Notes under the pieces: model-generated
The model's database searches: none
What the model was told of the DNA's origin: nothing
The model's input: the letters and a program-made list of their open reading frames with translations, nothing else
Position numbers and translations under genes: made by a program
Source: Allantophomopsis cytisporea
Taxonomy: Eukaryota; Ascomycota; Leotiomycetes; Phacidiales; Phacidiaceae
DNA length: 64,000 bases
Assembly (NCBI GenBank): GCA_024752435.1
Contig: CP103028.1
Coordinates: 496,001 to 560,000 of the forward strand
Reading direction: 5' to 3'
In this document: positions 24,296 through 36,843 of the stretch, piece after piece
Layout of the letters: the number at the start of each line of letters is the position of its first letter
Position numbering within the stretch: the stretch's first letter is position 1

Positions 24296-24729
24296 GGTGA
24301 TCGTGGCCGTCTTATGCGCGCAATGACTGGGATTAAGCTGTCTTTCTCATCGCAGCCTGTCCGACAGATTGTCTCGAAACTCTCGAAGTCTTTCGGTACT
24401 TGCGATCGTGGCAGAGGTGATATAGAATCGTCAAGTGCTGTAGGCGCGTGAGTTGTTGGTTCACAGTATGGAGGTGCAGTCACGTATATAGCTTACTTCC
24501 CTTCTGATGCTGGTTACGTGGAGTAACGACAACTGGTGACCGTGTTGACCCACAAGGCCTGTCAGTGGTCGGAGCTTAACTTCCAGGGTCGCCGTTCCTC
24601 GTCCCTTCCTTCCTGCACATCTCCAACTTAAATTCTTAGATTCCCAACATTCAACGTCTATAAATTCTCCCGTTCATATGGAGATGCGATAATCATATCC
24701 TGTCACTATCTGTCTTTTGGACCTTCAAC
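24296..24729. promoter_or_regulatory. divergent promoter region VPS45 / ALE1
   Basis: 434 bp separate the two start codons on opposite strands, so both promoters must lie here. I see CT-rich leader sequence before the ALE1 ATG but no single TATA box that clearly belongs to either gene. A 65-codon minus-strand frame overlapping the VPS45 start is probably leader sequence. Confidence 0.5.
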
Positions 24730-26597
24730 ATGTTGCCATACATCGACATCCGTAAGATAACCTGTATACAATCGCTACACAAAAATTATGGCCACTGACG
24801 TCAATCGTGATAGCTTTCCAATATGCCTCACAGGCATTAGGGGCCTCAACAGACGAATGTAAGTTTTCTATGAACAATCTTCTCAATGCTTGCAACTACC
24901 TAACCATGAAATAGTGAAGCTCATAACGTCCTTTCTCCTCTCTTATCCATTGGCAGGTCTCTTAAAACGTGTTCCTGATGCGAAGCCTGCCTATAAGAAT
25001 CTCTTCATTATTGGGTACGATTCTCGATCTACATAGACAACTCATGCTGAACAAGCTGCAGGGTCTCTACCTTCTACCTTGTTGGACTTTTCGATCTATG
25101 GAGCGGCGTTCGAACTTTGCTTATCAGCTCTCTCGGTGCATATCTTATCGCTGCATATGTGCAAGGACCTTTCATGCCATGGATTGGATTCGTCTTTCTT
25201 ATGGGACATATGTCCTTGAACCATATTATACGTCAATCTGTCAACAATCCTGCAGTGGTTGATATTACCGGTGCACAAATGGTCATGGTCATGAAGCTCA
25301 CAGGTTTCTGCTGGAATGTGCAAGATGGAAGGCTAGCAGAAAAAGACCTGACAGATGCTCAGAAAGAGAAGGCGATTAAACAACTTCCTAGTTTACTTGA
25401 CTATGCAGGGTACGTTCTGTTTTTTCCTGCTCTGATGGCTGGTCCTGCTTTTGACTACGTCGAGTACAAGAGATGGGTTGAAACAACAATGTTTGAGTTA
25501 CCAGCTGGAGTCGACCCCTCCAAAAAGGCGCCAACCAAAAAAAAGAGAAAGATTCCCAGAAGTGGAACACCAGCAACATGGAAAGCTGTTACGGGCCTGT
25601 TCTGGATTCTCCTTTTCCTCAAGGCGTCCAGTTGGTACTATCCAGAGATGCTTACCGACGATACATACATGACACACAATTTCTTTAAGCGTGTTTGGCT
25701 TCTCCACATGGTTGGATTCACGACAAGAACCAAGTACTACGGTGTTTGGTATCTCACTGAGGGTGCTTGTATACTCTCTGGACTTGGTTACAATGGAGTA
25801 GATCCTGTTACTGGTAAAGTTTCCTGGGACAGATTGCGAAATGTAAACCCATGGGGTGTTGAGAGTGCACAAAATACTCGTGCATATCTTGCCAGTTGGA
25901 ATATCAACACAAACAACTGGCTTCGAAACTATATGTATTTGCGTGTTACCCCAAAGGGTAAAAAGCCGGGTTTCAGGGCTAGCATGGCAACATTCGTAAC
26001 TTCAGTGCCTTCTGGCACGGCTTCTATCCTGGATACTACCTCACTTTTATACTTGCCAGTTTCGTGCAAACCACTGCAAAGAGTAGGTGTATTCTCTTGT
26101 AGCATTTTGGCTTTTTGAACCTGTGTTAATCCCATCTAGATTTCCGTCGCTACGTCCGCCCCTTCGTCCTTGATTCCACGACACAAGCTCCAAACTCCTA
26201 CAAAATATACTACGACATTTTCTCCTACCTCGTGACACAGGCTGGTTTCTCCTTTGTCGTGGCTCCCTTTTATCTCCTTACTCTCCCTGCATCCTTCCTC
26301 GTCTGGGGCCGAGTATACTTCTATGCTGTAATTGGTACCGCCGTCGCAACTGCTTTCTTCTATTCTCCAGGTAAAACCTATTTGGTCAAAACTTTGAAAG
26401 CAAGGACAGGTGTCAAATTGGAGAGGACTCATAGTCAGGAGAGTTTGGGAGGCAGGGAACCTTTGATGGGGATTCCCCCTGACATTGCGGAATTTGATGA
26501 AGTAGTTCGCGAAGTCAAGTTGGAGATGGAAGCGAGACAGAGAAATGGGGTGAGGAGGGCTGATACTATGCCCGATGCTCCTGTGAGACCTCTATAG
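24730..26597 (+). CDS. ALE1: MBOAT lysophospholipid acyltransferase, frame broken at catalytic site
   Basis: Multi-membrane-spanning ER acyltransferase that re-acylates lysophospholipids in the Lands cycle (yeast Ale1, human LPCAT3/MBOAT family). Exons are 24730-24751, 24814-24858, 24915-25014, 25062-26082 and 26140-26597. The start MLPYIDI and the SxLGxSTDELK region fit the family, followed by HMSLNHIIRQ, FCWNVQDG, FPALMAGPAFDY and NNWLRNYMYLRVTPKG. At about 25998-26007 the reading frame changes: frame one encodes SMATFVTS and the next frame continues directly with AFWHGFYPGYYLTF, which holds the catalytic histidine (about residue 374). The summed exon length is two over a multiple of three, so two bases are extra or one is missing. 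As written, the protein would stop near residue 407. No intron of normal size can explain it. Intended length is about 547 aa. Confidence 0.88.
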
Positions 26598-27354
26598 TTT
26601 TCTGTGTCGTTTTTGGGTTGCGAGATCCAAGTACGTATGACCAAGCTATGTGAAGGATTTGCTTAGCTCTGGTGCAACAAAGTCCTAGATTCTTGTGTTT
26701 CCAGTGTGACATTCGGCGTTGTAGTGACTTTTCTCAGACAGCGTAATGAGCAGATTAGTACTCATAGAATCCTGGTAAAATAGATAAACCTATACAGGGT
26801 ATTCCATGAATTTACACCTTAGTCATTGCACCCCAAACATTTTGAAGTATCTACAGATGAATACAATGATATTGATGTGATCGGATCGAAGTGGATCTGT
26901 ATATTTCTGTTGGTAGAAACTGCTGATGAATAGATGAGCAGACTATCTCAACACTAATTCGATCATCATGATCGTCGGACATGTTGTATTATTCATTTTA
27001 TAAAGTTGTGTGTGAGACCAGGGTCTGCGCGTTGTACTGTCCCACTGATTTTTGTACCATATATATGGAGACTCACGGCTATATTAGGAGTCGAGCGATA
27101 AAAGTTCAAAAGTGCAGAGTTATTCAAGACTTATCTCTGCAGCATTGCAATCCCATCGTTTGATCAACCGGTTTCTGTGCGAGAGTCTTGATATAGTAAC
27201 TGGAAAACACATACTCAAGGTTCACATAGTGACCAAGATCTGCTGCTGAAGGCACGTAGATCATCTTGTTACTTAGAACATCGTTCTTCGCAATAGTGGT
27301 TGTTTATAAACTCATCATACATTTAATATATATACAGTTGAATCGAACACATGT
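26598..27354. other. convergent intergenic region
   Basis: 757 bp between the 3' ends of the acyltransferase and expansin genes. It is AT-rich and must contain both polyadenylation regions. No gene, RNA or repeat is seen. Confidence 0.5.
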
Positions 27355-28555
27355 TTAAGCCGCAGTAGCGGTGACATAAACAGTAGTCTCCACCCAGAAG
27401 ATCTCTGACTCTATATCGCCAGAAATGATAGTTTGAGTGCTGAAGAACAATTCACTTGCAACACCAGGAGTCTGTGTAAGAGATGGAGCAGATGTAGTTG
27501 CTGGACTCCTAGTAGCCTTGGTAGCAGAGGAGGGTGCTACAGTAGAGGAAGTAGTAGAAACGCTAGAGACCTCGAAGGAGGACGACGCGCTTGACGTGGT
27601 CGTAGAAGCCGCAACTGTTGTAGGGGTTTGAACAGCGGCAATAGTGGATGATGCTGATGATGATACCTCGGAGACTATAGAAGATGCTGAAGAGCTCTCA
27701 ATAATCGCAGATGAGGATGCCGCCTGGGATGAAGAAGACATCACAACAGCAGTTGATGAAGAGGTTGCTTGTGCGGATGAAGATGCGGCCACAGATGTGC
27801 TTGCGCTGCTTGAAGTACCGAAGTTTGAGCTGGCAGTAGTACTAGCCCCACTGCTAATATCAACATTGTTAACAATAACCACGCTTCCATCTGTGCTCGT
27901 GACCTTGACATCGACAGTCGTAGTACCAAATCCACTCGAGTTCTCAAAGAAGTTGTATGTCTGGCGAGTTGTAGATTGCCATGTGCTTCCACCATCAGTG
28001 CTAACTTCCAAACTCTCCACAGCTTGAGCTGCGTTGACGACCTGCATGGAGAACCAGTAGGCAGAAACACCCTCCTTGTTGTGAAGTTCGAGAGCTGAGG
28101 TGATTGGACAGTCTACATAATCCCAGGAAATGGAGACGACACCAGTAGATGCAGCTGCCAGTTCAGTGAAGGCGTCAGGGAAAAGATCAAGATGGTTGGT
28201 GCCACAGCCTGGGCATTCGTCGACGATCTAATAATGTATTAATTAGGAAATTTTGTGGCGACGAATAGAATATAGGACGAACCATAGCTGTGATAGAATT
28301 ACCACTTGGTCCAGTTACAGAAACACAAGCACCACAGTTCGCAGAAGTATCCCAGTTCGAGTCTGAAAGCGCAGTTCCGAAGATACCGGAAGGCAGAGTA
28401 TATGTCGAGAAAGAACATGCACCGCCAGCAACGTTCCCGCCGTAGTAAGTAGCTTGTCCCGAAAGTTCTCTTGGAACCAGAGGGGCTCTAGAGAAAAGAG
28501 GAGATGCAGTCGCAAGAGCCATCAAGGCCGAGAAGGTAAGAGTTCGTGCAGACAT
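27355..28555 (-). CDS. secreted expansin-like protein with Ser/Thr-rich tail
   Basis: Non-hydrolytic wall-loosening protein of the fungal expansin/EXLX group, probably secreted and acting on plant or fungal cell walls. Two exons, 28555-28283 and 28227-27355 (55-nt intron), give 381 aa. Residues 1-18 are a signal peptide (MSARTLTFSALMALATA). The double-psi beta-barrel starts at GQATYYGG (33-40), has cysteines at 47, 74, 77, 96 and 99, and ends with DECPGCGTNHLDLFPDAF. The aspartate in HLDL is the candidate equivalent of the essential Asp of bacterial expansins. A second domain (about 140-230) with aromatic SAYWFSMQV and STDGGSTWQ looks like the CBM63-type beta-sandwich. The last 140 residues are a Ser/Thr/Ala-rich, likely O-glycosylated tail without an obvious GPI signal. 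I give no gene symbol because fungal expansins have none in common use. Confidence 0.88.
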
Positions 28556-29621
28556 GATGAATTGTCAAGTAAATTTAGAGAAATTTATAAGCAAATAGAG
28601 TCTTCGATAGAATGAAATGATAAATACTGGCAAAAAAACGAATGTATGGGTAGGTCTCCAGAATGAAAGTCTATCAACGAATGGATGAAGAACTGTGCTT
28701 GATCGAAAGGAAAGAAAAATGAATACTTAGGATGGAGGATTTTATTTATTCAGTCTGCGCGACTGCGCGCGGATATGAGGCAATATGAAGCAATAAATGT
28801 AATACTTAAATCTCCGTGATGGCGTCGAACGGCGTCTATAAGTCTCATATCCCACGTGCTGATACAAGGCTGCGCAATAAGTTAAGATTGAAGGAGGGGC
28901 AACAGCATGAATAGGAAGCATAACACTCGAGGTGTGAATTCTACCCTCGACAGACCGAGACATGAGCGAAAGCGGTATCCTCGACCTCTGTGGGCACTTT
29001 TATTCCATCGAATGCCTTCTTCTAAGAATTAATACTCAAAGAAATTGACCCACTTTCCATGATCGTCGAGATTAAGCAAATCTGAGATGTAAAATGCTTG
29101 ACTGTTGTGGAGGTTTCATATTGATGATTTTGGATGCCACGATGCGCGAAGCGAATCTCGTTACACCTCCCCCGGTCACCCTCGTCGAGAACAAGTTGAC
29201 TTTCACTCACACCACTTCGTGATTCCCATTGTGGTCTGAGTGTAAACTCTTTGAGTTTCTCGGTTCCATTGACTATTTCGATCAGATAGCATGGAGAATT
29301 ATTTGTAACCAAAAACAGAGATAGACATGACATCGCCTCGGATCTGATTCAAAGCAAGAGCTTCCTTCACCTTGAATTCTCCCCGCCTCGGTGATAAGGA
29401 GGCCAAGACCAAGAGACAATAAGCAATTCTAAGACCATCTCGGCATTGTCTGTGAGCAAAAGACAGACCGGGGAAAATATGCTTATTTCCTCTGAGTACA
29501 AAAATCTAAAGTACCACCACACATTCTCCCACCAATTGGCATGCGAAAGACAGGAGGTGTCCCAAAGGCCTCAGGAGCAAAAAACTCAATATGACATTAA
29601 GTTGTCATGATAAGAAACAAC
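28556..29621. other. intergenic, expansin upstream region
   Basis: Upstream of the expansin gene, a TTATAAAT element about 35-40 bp before the ATG (minus strand, near 28587) is probably leader or core promoter sequence. The rest has no supported gene. Confidence 0.4.
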
Positions 29622-29710
29622 TGCCCTCGGACGGAATCGAACCGGCAACCTCGTCATGGTCCTGTCGGAGACAATACTAGTGACGCGCTCTACCATTGAG
29701 CTACGAGGGC
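29622..29710 (-). tRNA. tRNA-Thr (AGU) with intron
   Basis: Read on the minus strand, the acceptor stem GCCCTCG pairs with CGAGGGC, and the D arm is GCTC-AATGGTA-GAGC. The anticodon stem CGTCA/TGACG encloses the loop CTAGTA, then a 17-nt intron, then A, so the anticodon is AGU (Thr). The T arm contains TTCGATT with one stem mismatch. The mature molecule is 72 nt plus the discriminator A within the count, and the intron sits one base 3' of the anticodon, the standard position for eukaryotic nuclear tRNA introns. The A at position 34 would be inosine in the mature tRNA. Confidence 0.93.
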
Positions 29711-31558
29711 TGTAAGGATGTTGTTTGATGGCAGCGGGGTGAAATTTTGATTCTATATTCATGGCAAAGGGCTGAGTGGAGACTAGCTTGCACTAAGCCG
29801 AGGGTACGTGCTTAGCTGTGTGCTGACTAGCCTGAACTTTTGAATCAATACGAACAGGCGACGGAAAAAAGAGACCATGCTATACGAGACCAGAATTACA
29901 GGTAATCTAAAGAGTGTATGAAGTCTGATGATTGATATCCGGGCTGAGGTGATTGGGGAATATATCTATATTAATAAGTTGAAGGTTTACATTGGATATA
30001 TTGCGATTATTCGTAATCATCGTGATGAGAAAAGAAGAAAAAAAAAGGATAAAGAAAAACACAAATGCTTATTGTTTGCCCTTTCAGAAAAATATAATTT
30101 CATGCCCCACAACGAGGGTTACTTATGTAGTATTGCTTAACTATTCAGAATACTTTTTAGGTATAGGGCTACGCGCCATGCCAATAGTCCACAGCTCTCA
30201 TTAATTTCTCACCCAAGAACCCGACTCACGCCAAATCGTACAATATTACCATAGGTACTCGACTAGATACTCGATTACTATAGACCTCTTACGCCCCATT
30301 ATATTCAATAATACGTCAACGAAAGCCCAAATCTAGCCAACGACATAAAAAGGGTGGGGCTTCTCCTTTGGGCTCACAAGTATTTCCCACAGTAAACTAC
30401 CCAAAGTCATAGGCATTCTGACAATGATGTTCCTATAATAGAACTTGCAGTAAGTTACAATATCGAAGCTCAAACCGCTACCATTTCAAGTGCCTGTCAT
30501 ACTCCCTTATAATTTCAATAATAAAGAGTCTATGACTTATATCATAGGAAACGCAAGGCACTTTTGTCAGGTATCAGAAACAGCGGTCTATATTTCCAAG
30601 TGGAAGGATCTATCTCCTCCTCTTGACCACAGCCTATACAGGCCACATGTACAACGAGAGTCCTGGGGATAAATAAAAAAGCAGACTGCGTATCACTCAT
30701 AGGACTTCGTTTGTTGTTGGTTCATTCGCCAGCTTTCATGGGCGTTGGTCATAGTACATAGATAGTATTGGAAGTCCACATGCGATGATCGTTGCTATCT
30801 TCATCAAGAGGATTGTTACTACTTGATAGTCCCTAGCATATCAGATTGTATGGCCATTCTCAAAATCTCATTGGATTATACTGCCGATAAGGTTAATTTA
30901 GAGGAGTTTACCCTCACTCGCACTCATATACAGTAGTCACTCTAATGTCAAAGCACTTAGATTTTATGTAACAACCCAGCAAGATGCCTGGGAATATTAC
31001 GTAGGAAGTCAAGAAATTGTACAACCAAAACCCATGCATAATCCTTACATATACATCACACAGCAAGTATTCACCATCGAAATCACAATCCAAAACACTC
31101 AAGTACGAAGAATTAATCTCATCTATTTTGCAAGCAAGCAAGCAAGATTGATACACATCCACATCGCCAGCGGACAGAACAGGAGAGCTCAACAACCCCA
31201 CCATCACCAGCCCTCTATCCGCAATAAGCAAAGCAAATAGGAAGCCAAGCCAAGCCACAAGCAGACAAGGAAGAAGCTCACAGCTCTGCTGAAATCTAAA
31301 ATAAAGAAGAGAGGAAAAAGAGTAAAAGTAAGAAGCACTTTACAGCGGCATATTCCTCAGTTCTTAATTTCTCAACGCCCGTCCCCCATCGTTCCTAATA
31401 GCACAACCTTCTCTCCCGCATTCCCCTTTCATATCCATACCCCATCCACCGTTCCCCAAAAAATGAAACAGCAAGAAAAGAATGTCAAACATCTCCGTAA
31501 TCGTACAACCGCCAAGCTGTTTTTGAGCTCTGAAAAGAAAGTCCCAACCCAACCTAAC
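29711..31558. other. intergenic, no gene seen
   Basis: About 1.8 kb, AT-rich, between the tRNA and the 3' end of INO80. Frames are short and without protein character. It must carry the INO80 polyadenylation region at its right end. Confidence 0.5.
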
Positions 31559-34500
31559 CTAACCCATATCCACATCGCCATCAGCCATGGCCAGCCGCTG
31601 TTTAGCAGTTTTGGCCTTCTTGCCGCCGGTCTTGCGCTTTTTCTTCTCTGCACCACCGGAAGCGGCAGCCGGCACTGGCGTAGCAGCTCCCGAAGGTTTA
31701 TTACTTCCATCATCGAAGTGACCCTCGCCTGCATAAAGGTTAGCATCATATACTGCAATGTCAAAGCCGGGAGAGAATATGACATACCTTCATGATACAT
31801 ATCATCCAAGTTGACCTCCCCAACCTTCCTCTTCTTTCCCTTCTTCTTAGTCGATGGTCCATTCTTCTCTTCCAACTCCAGAAGCTCTCTCTCCTTCCGC
31901 TCGATTTCAGCAGCCTGATCATCGTCCGCGAGCCAGAGAGCAATATCTTTGGTTCTGTTTTCTCTGCTTCGGGTGTTGAAATCGACACCGCCGCCTGCAC
32001 CACCAGAGATAACGACCTTCTGAACCTCTTCCTTTTGTAGGGCTCTCTTACGGATACGTTCTTCAATGGTGCCGCGCGTAATCATACGGTAGACAGTGAC
32101 CTGTCGCTTCTGACCGAGACGATGAGCACGGTCCATAGCCTGGGAGTCAATGGTAGGGTTCCAATCGGAGTCGTAGAAGATAACTGTATCGGCGGATGTC
32201 AAGTTGATACCGAGACCACCAGCACGGGTGGAGAGAAGGAATATAAAGATCTCTGGGCGAGTCTGGAAATCGTGGACAGTGTCTCGACGATCCTCAAGTT
32301 TCGTAGATCCATCAAGGCGGAGATACTTATAGTTACGGTAAGTGAGGTATTCCTCCATGAGATCAATCATGCGCGTCATCTGGAAGTAGAGAAGTACACG
32401 GTGACCACCCGCCTTTAGTTCTGTAAGAAGAGAGTCCAATTTGGCCAGCTTTCCGGAATCGGTGACGAATCGGCGCATTGACGGCACTTGGACATTAGTG
32501 TAGCGCTGCTTCTCAGAGGATGGTGCAGGAAGAAGGGCTTTAGATGGGTAGAGTTGTGGTGGAATCTTGGATAGTACAAGGGCCTTCTCTTCAACAATGG
32601 AAGGACCATATAGGGCTCGACGCATTGGCACATTGAAAAGAATGTTCTCTTTTTCAATGACGGAGCCACGGCTAGAGCAGGCGACTTCAATCGGAGGTGC
32701 GGAAGCTGCTGGACGACCACATTGTTCGAGACGACTAATCCCACTGGCAGCGTAAACGTCCTGCGAAACGTTCAGCAAATTACGAAGGTATCCTTCGTTA
32801 GTAGCTTCCGCAAGTGGCTTTCGGTCGTTACGATCGACAATGCGGAACATGGCCTGGCTAGGTATGAACTTATCCTCACCCTCTTCATCATAAATGACGT
32901 TGAGATCTCCAAGGCGGCGGTTCTTTGATGCGAGATCAACTGCGCGAGCAAAAACATGTGTATGAGAGGCAGTCGACAACTCATTGACCGAAGTGTCTGC
33001 AAAACGGAGCCATGAGAAAGCCGTGTTTTTCTCAGTGTCCTTGAGAACATTTTCTGGGGTCCAGACATTCATCAACTGGTCCAAGTATCTTCCTTTGAAG
33101 CCAGCCTTGTAGTTGTCGCTACCAGGCATATCAAGTCTGCCGCCTTCACGCCAAATCAACCGTGGGAGAGGGTACTCGATAAGGTTTCTGGTCGAATAAC
33201 CAACAGCAATCTGTGGACCTTCTCTCATGAAAGAAGCAGTTTCTGCAAAGTATGCAAAAGACAACGGAGAGGTTGTCTCAGCTCGCTCGAAGAGATCAGG
33301 ATGATTACAGACCTTTCGGAATTGCATGACCAAGTTCATCAGTGTACCAGTATCATTGTCGTCACCAACAGTAGCTTTCTCAATAAGATCCATGATACTG
33401 ATCTGATTTCGAAGGTTGGAGTAGTAGGCGCGTTGACGGTAGGTAAGGTCACAGAAAACATCCAATTCGATCTTGTCACCCAACTCCTTCTGGACATGCT
33501 TCTTGACACGACGTAACATGAAAGGCTTCAGAATCATATGAAGACGCTTCAACTGATCCTCGTTGAGCTTCGTGTTACTCTGTGTATGACTTTCAATATC
33601 CTTAGAAAACCACTCACTGAACTCGTCGTGAGAATCGAACAAACTAGGCATAATGAAATGCAGCAAAGCCCAAAGTTCCTGCATGTTGTTTTGAATAGGA
33701 GTACCGGTAAGCAGAAGTCTGTTTCTGCAATGGAACCCAAGCAAACTCTTCCATCTGGAACTCTGAGAACTTTTGATAGCTTGTGCTTCATCCAAAATCA
33801 TGTATTGCCATTTCATCTTCTGGAAGTACGCAACGTCCGAAACAACAAGCTGATAGGAGGTGACAAGAACGTGGAACGGAGCATCCTGAGTATAGGTGAT
33901 GTGCTTGCGATCCCAGAACTTTCTTAGAACCTTTCGGTCTGAAGCAGTACCCCAATATGGTAGAACTTTGAGTGTAGGTACGAACTTGGTAATTTCTTGC
34001 TGCCAGTTGTGAAGGGTAGATGCAGGTGCGACCACAAGGAAAGGACCCCAGATACCGTGCTTCTCAGCAAGATATGCCATGACCGATATAGATTGGACGG
34101 TTTTACCCAGGCCCATTTCATCTGCGAGAATACCGTTGATACCTTGCTCGTACAGGTTGACCATCCAGTTGAGACCCTTGAGTTGATACTCCTTAAGCTG
34201 GGCCTGGAGCATCTTAGGTTGCTCAATATCAACGTCACCCATACCTGCAGGATTTTGAAAGTTCATTTCGCCCTCCTCATCCATTGCAGGTGCCTCCGCA
34301 TTGTTGAAAGCTCTAGCCTTGTTCTGTGCCTCCTGGATAGCATTCTGTGCATTGGCCATGGCAGCAGCCTTGAGAGCTGACTCGTCCTCCGCATCGAAGT
34401 CAAGATCCTCGAAGTTCGTGACCTTAGCTGGCGCAACCCCAGTTTCTGGCAAATCCACAGTATGTGCATTTGGATCGCTAGACGTGATCTTTGTAGCGTC

Positions 34501-36843
34501 CGTTGCAACATCTGGATGATCCGTCGAACGCTCAACCTCGTCGGTCTTGATCTTCTTTCCAATGAAATGGGAGTAGAGCTCAGTCTGTGAGATCAAGAAG
34601 TTCAGCTTGCGTTTCTGGCGATTCGCTTCTCTATCTGCTTCGGCCTTCTTGGCATTTTCGATTTCCTGCTTCTCAGCCGCACGTCGAGTATCACGCTCCT
34701 CACGTTCATTACGCTTCCAATAAGACATCATCTCTCGCATGGTACGCTTTGCTCGAGCTTGGAGATCCTTAGTACCTTTGTTGGTCTTGAGTTGCCATCT
34801 CTTCGCCTCTTTGGACGCGAGAATGGCAGTCTTCTTGAGATTGGAAGACTTGATGGCAAAAGAGTCACCGGCAATTTTGCTGACCTTGCTGACATCCTTA
34901 CGTGAAAGGTCTCTCCAAATCTGGTCATAGATCTGGTTATAACCCTTAGAGACGAACGGCTCGAACGGTGCTGGTGATTCCTCGGGTATTGGTTCTTTGG
35001 GCTCCTTGGCACTGAGCTTCAGTTTGATTCTGGGCTCTTCCTTTGGCACTGGTACTTCTGGAGCCTGTTCGGTCAATCCAGCATCGATAGCAGCTTGAGC
35101 ACGCTCAGCATTGTCCTTTTCGGCCTGCTTCTGCTCCTTTGACTTGCGTAATCGTGCTCCACCACGTCCCTTACCCTTGGTCTTACCTCCAGCATCAGAG
35201 TCTGCAGCGAAAGTCGACATGACGCCACCAGCAAAGTTGGGTGGGAGTGGTGATACTTCGCGAATTGACTCAGGACCCTTATCACCGCGTGCGAGAATAG
35301 CCTTGGTGTGTTGTGCCTTCTTCTCTGCACGTTGTGCTTCGCGCAAGAATTTTTGTCGTTCCGTCTCGTCGGCCGCAGCTTGAGCTTTGGAAAGGGCGGC
35401 ATTCTTCTGTTCAAGATTCGTCTGAACGGTCTTCTCTCTTCTACGCTTACGCTGCATGTCCTTCTTACGCTCCTTCTCCGCCTCGACCTCCTTTTGTTGC
35501 ACAGCGGCAATTGCATCGTCGCCGTGAATTTCTCGATATCGATTCTCACCAGCATCAGCATGTCGAGCCAACTTTGTAGCCATCTTGTTGGCGAAATGTG
35601 TACGTCGCATTCGTTGCTTGCTGCGCTCACTCTCATCGAGCTCCAACTTACGCTTCAAGCTGCGAGCTTTGTACAGATTCTTCTCGATCTCAAATGCTGG
35701 GGACTCAAGATCGCTTGTATTCGCATCCAATGAAGCCATAAGATCTAACACCTCTTTCTCCCTCTCTGCGGGTTGGCTGCGCGACTTTGGTTGTCCATTT
35801 GCCTGACGTTTGGTTGGTACTCGACCGGTAGGTGTTGGGACTCGATTCGAAGATGATCGTCGGGAGCTCGAACGCGAAGGCTCTTCCTCAATAGGTCGGG
35901 ATTGTTTGCGAGGAGGCTTTTGTATTGGGGCTGGAGATGGTTTGGGTGCGGGTTCTGCACTCGAGAGGATACTGGAGAAAGACATTGGGTCTGCTGCTCT
36001 ACTTGGAGTCTACATGATTGAGTTAGCCACATTTGATATTGACATTGGCGCCAACACAAAAGACTTACGCTCACTGGTGCGGATGGCTCAACCTTCGTGG
36101 CGACCGAACCGGAAAACCCATTGTTGTGTGCCATGGTGGGCGATGTTGCGTTCACCCCCGAGCGCAGCCTTGGTGATTGAGGTGTTTGTTCAGTCCGTGG
36201 CAAGGGATGTGAATGTGAGATTGGCGATCGCGGATAGCTTGCCCTCTCTGGTGATGTATAACCCACCGGATAATATTTTGACGTCGACTCGGTGGCGACT
36301 GGTTTATCGTAGACTTCGCGGTTCTGAGAAAGCTGTTAGTTGTCCCGTCCAGGACTTGTGCGACACAATCAAAGCTCTTTTGATGAGAATATATACCTGG
36401 GAAGTCGAACTGGACCCTTTCTGCCATGCAGCTGATGGCTCTGCTGGTTTTCTCTCACTGGAATCGGACGTTGGATCGTAGTAATTGCTTGTGGGTTTAT
36501 CGCGAACCGGGTCTTGGTAGTCGGAGGAGTAGAGTGAAGGTCCCGACGATCTCTGGGGAGAATGTGGAGGAGGAATCGCGACGTGCGATGCAGCGGTCAT
36601 CGGTATCGGCGCGTTGTCTGCTGGCGCAGGATATGGTTTGGATGTGGTATTGTATGGAGACCTTGGATGGGCGCCGTTCGTGGAATGCAGAGGCTGATGG
36701 AATTCGGATTGGGTTGGAGATTGGGCGCGGTAGGGTTGAGGCGGTTGGCTGGTTCCATTCATCCTTTCTCGTCTCAGACGTTCGTCATCTTCCTCCTGAG
36801 GCCGCTGCATCACAGTTGAGTGATACGCTGAATTTTGATCCAT
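31559..36843 (-). CDS. INO80: chromatin-remodelling ATPase INO80
   Basis: Catalytic subunit of the INO80 complex, which slides and edits nucleosomes (H2A.Z exchange) in transcription, replication and double-strand-break repair. Exons are 36843-36397, 36323-36069, 36009-31788 and 31728-31559 (1697 aa, in frame). The N-terminus is proline/serine-rich and disordered. A DBINO region spans about 588-715 (starts YNQIYDQIWRDLSRKDVSK, very basic helices). The SNF2 ATPase core has DEMGLGKT near 862 and the DEAQ box near 971. A long insertion separates the two RecA lobes, as usual for INO80. The helicase C-terminal lobe at about 1430-1540 contains STRAGGLGINL and RAHRLGQ. The last exon adds a Lys-rich tail ending DGDVDMG. 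An in-frame ATG eight codons upstream (36867) is an alternative start. Confidence 0.96.

Noticed and set aside
25953..26005. GTAAAA...TTCAG segment of about 50 nt as a possible intron resolving the ALE1 frame change
   Set aside because: It would delete the conserved KKPGFRASMATFVTS residues, so retention with a true indel is more likely.
27644..28027. Acidic plus-strand frame opposite the expansin tail
   Set aside because: Complement of the Ser/Thr/Ala-rich tail. The expansin strand has signal peptide, cysteines and splice sites.
31543..31565. GGGTTAGGTTAGGTTGGG-like sequence at the INO80 stop codon (minus strand), resembling telomere repeats
   Set aside because: Only about three imperfect units, and it overlaps the last INO80 codons. 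This is too short to call an interstitial telomere.
34263..35636. Arg- and Leu-rich minus-strand frames overlapping INO80
   Set aside because: They are alternate frames of INO80 exon 3, whose translation matches the family continuously.
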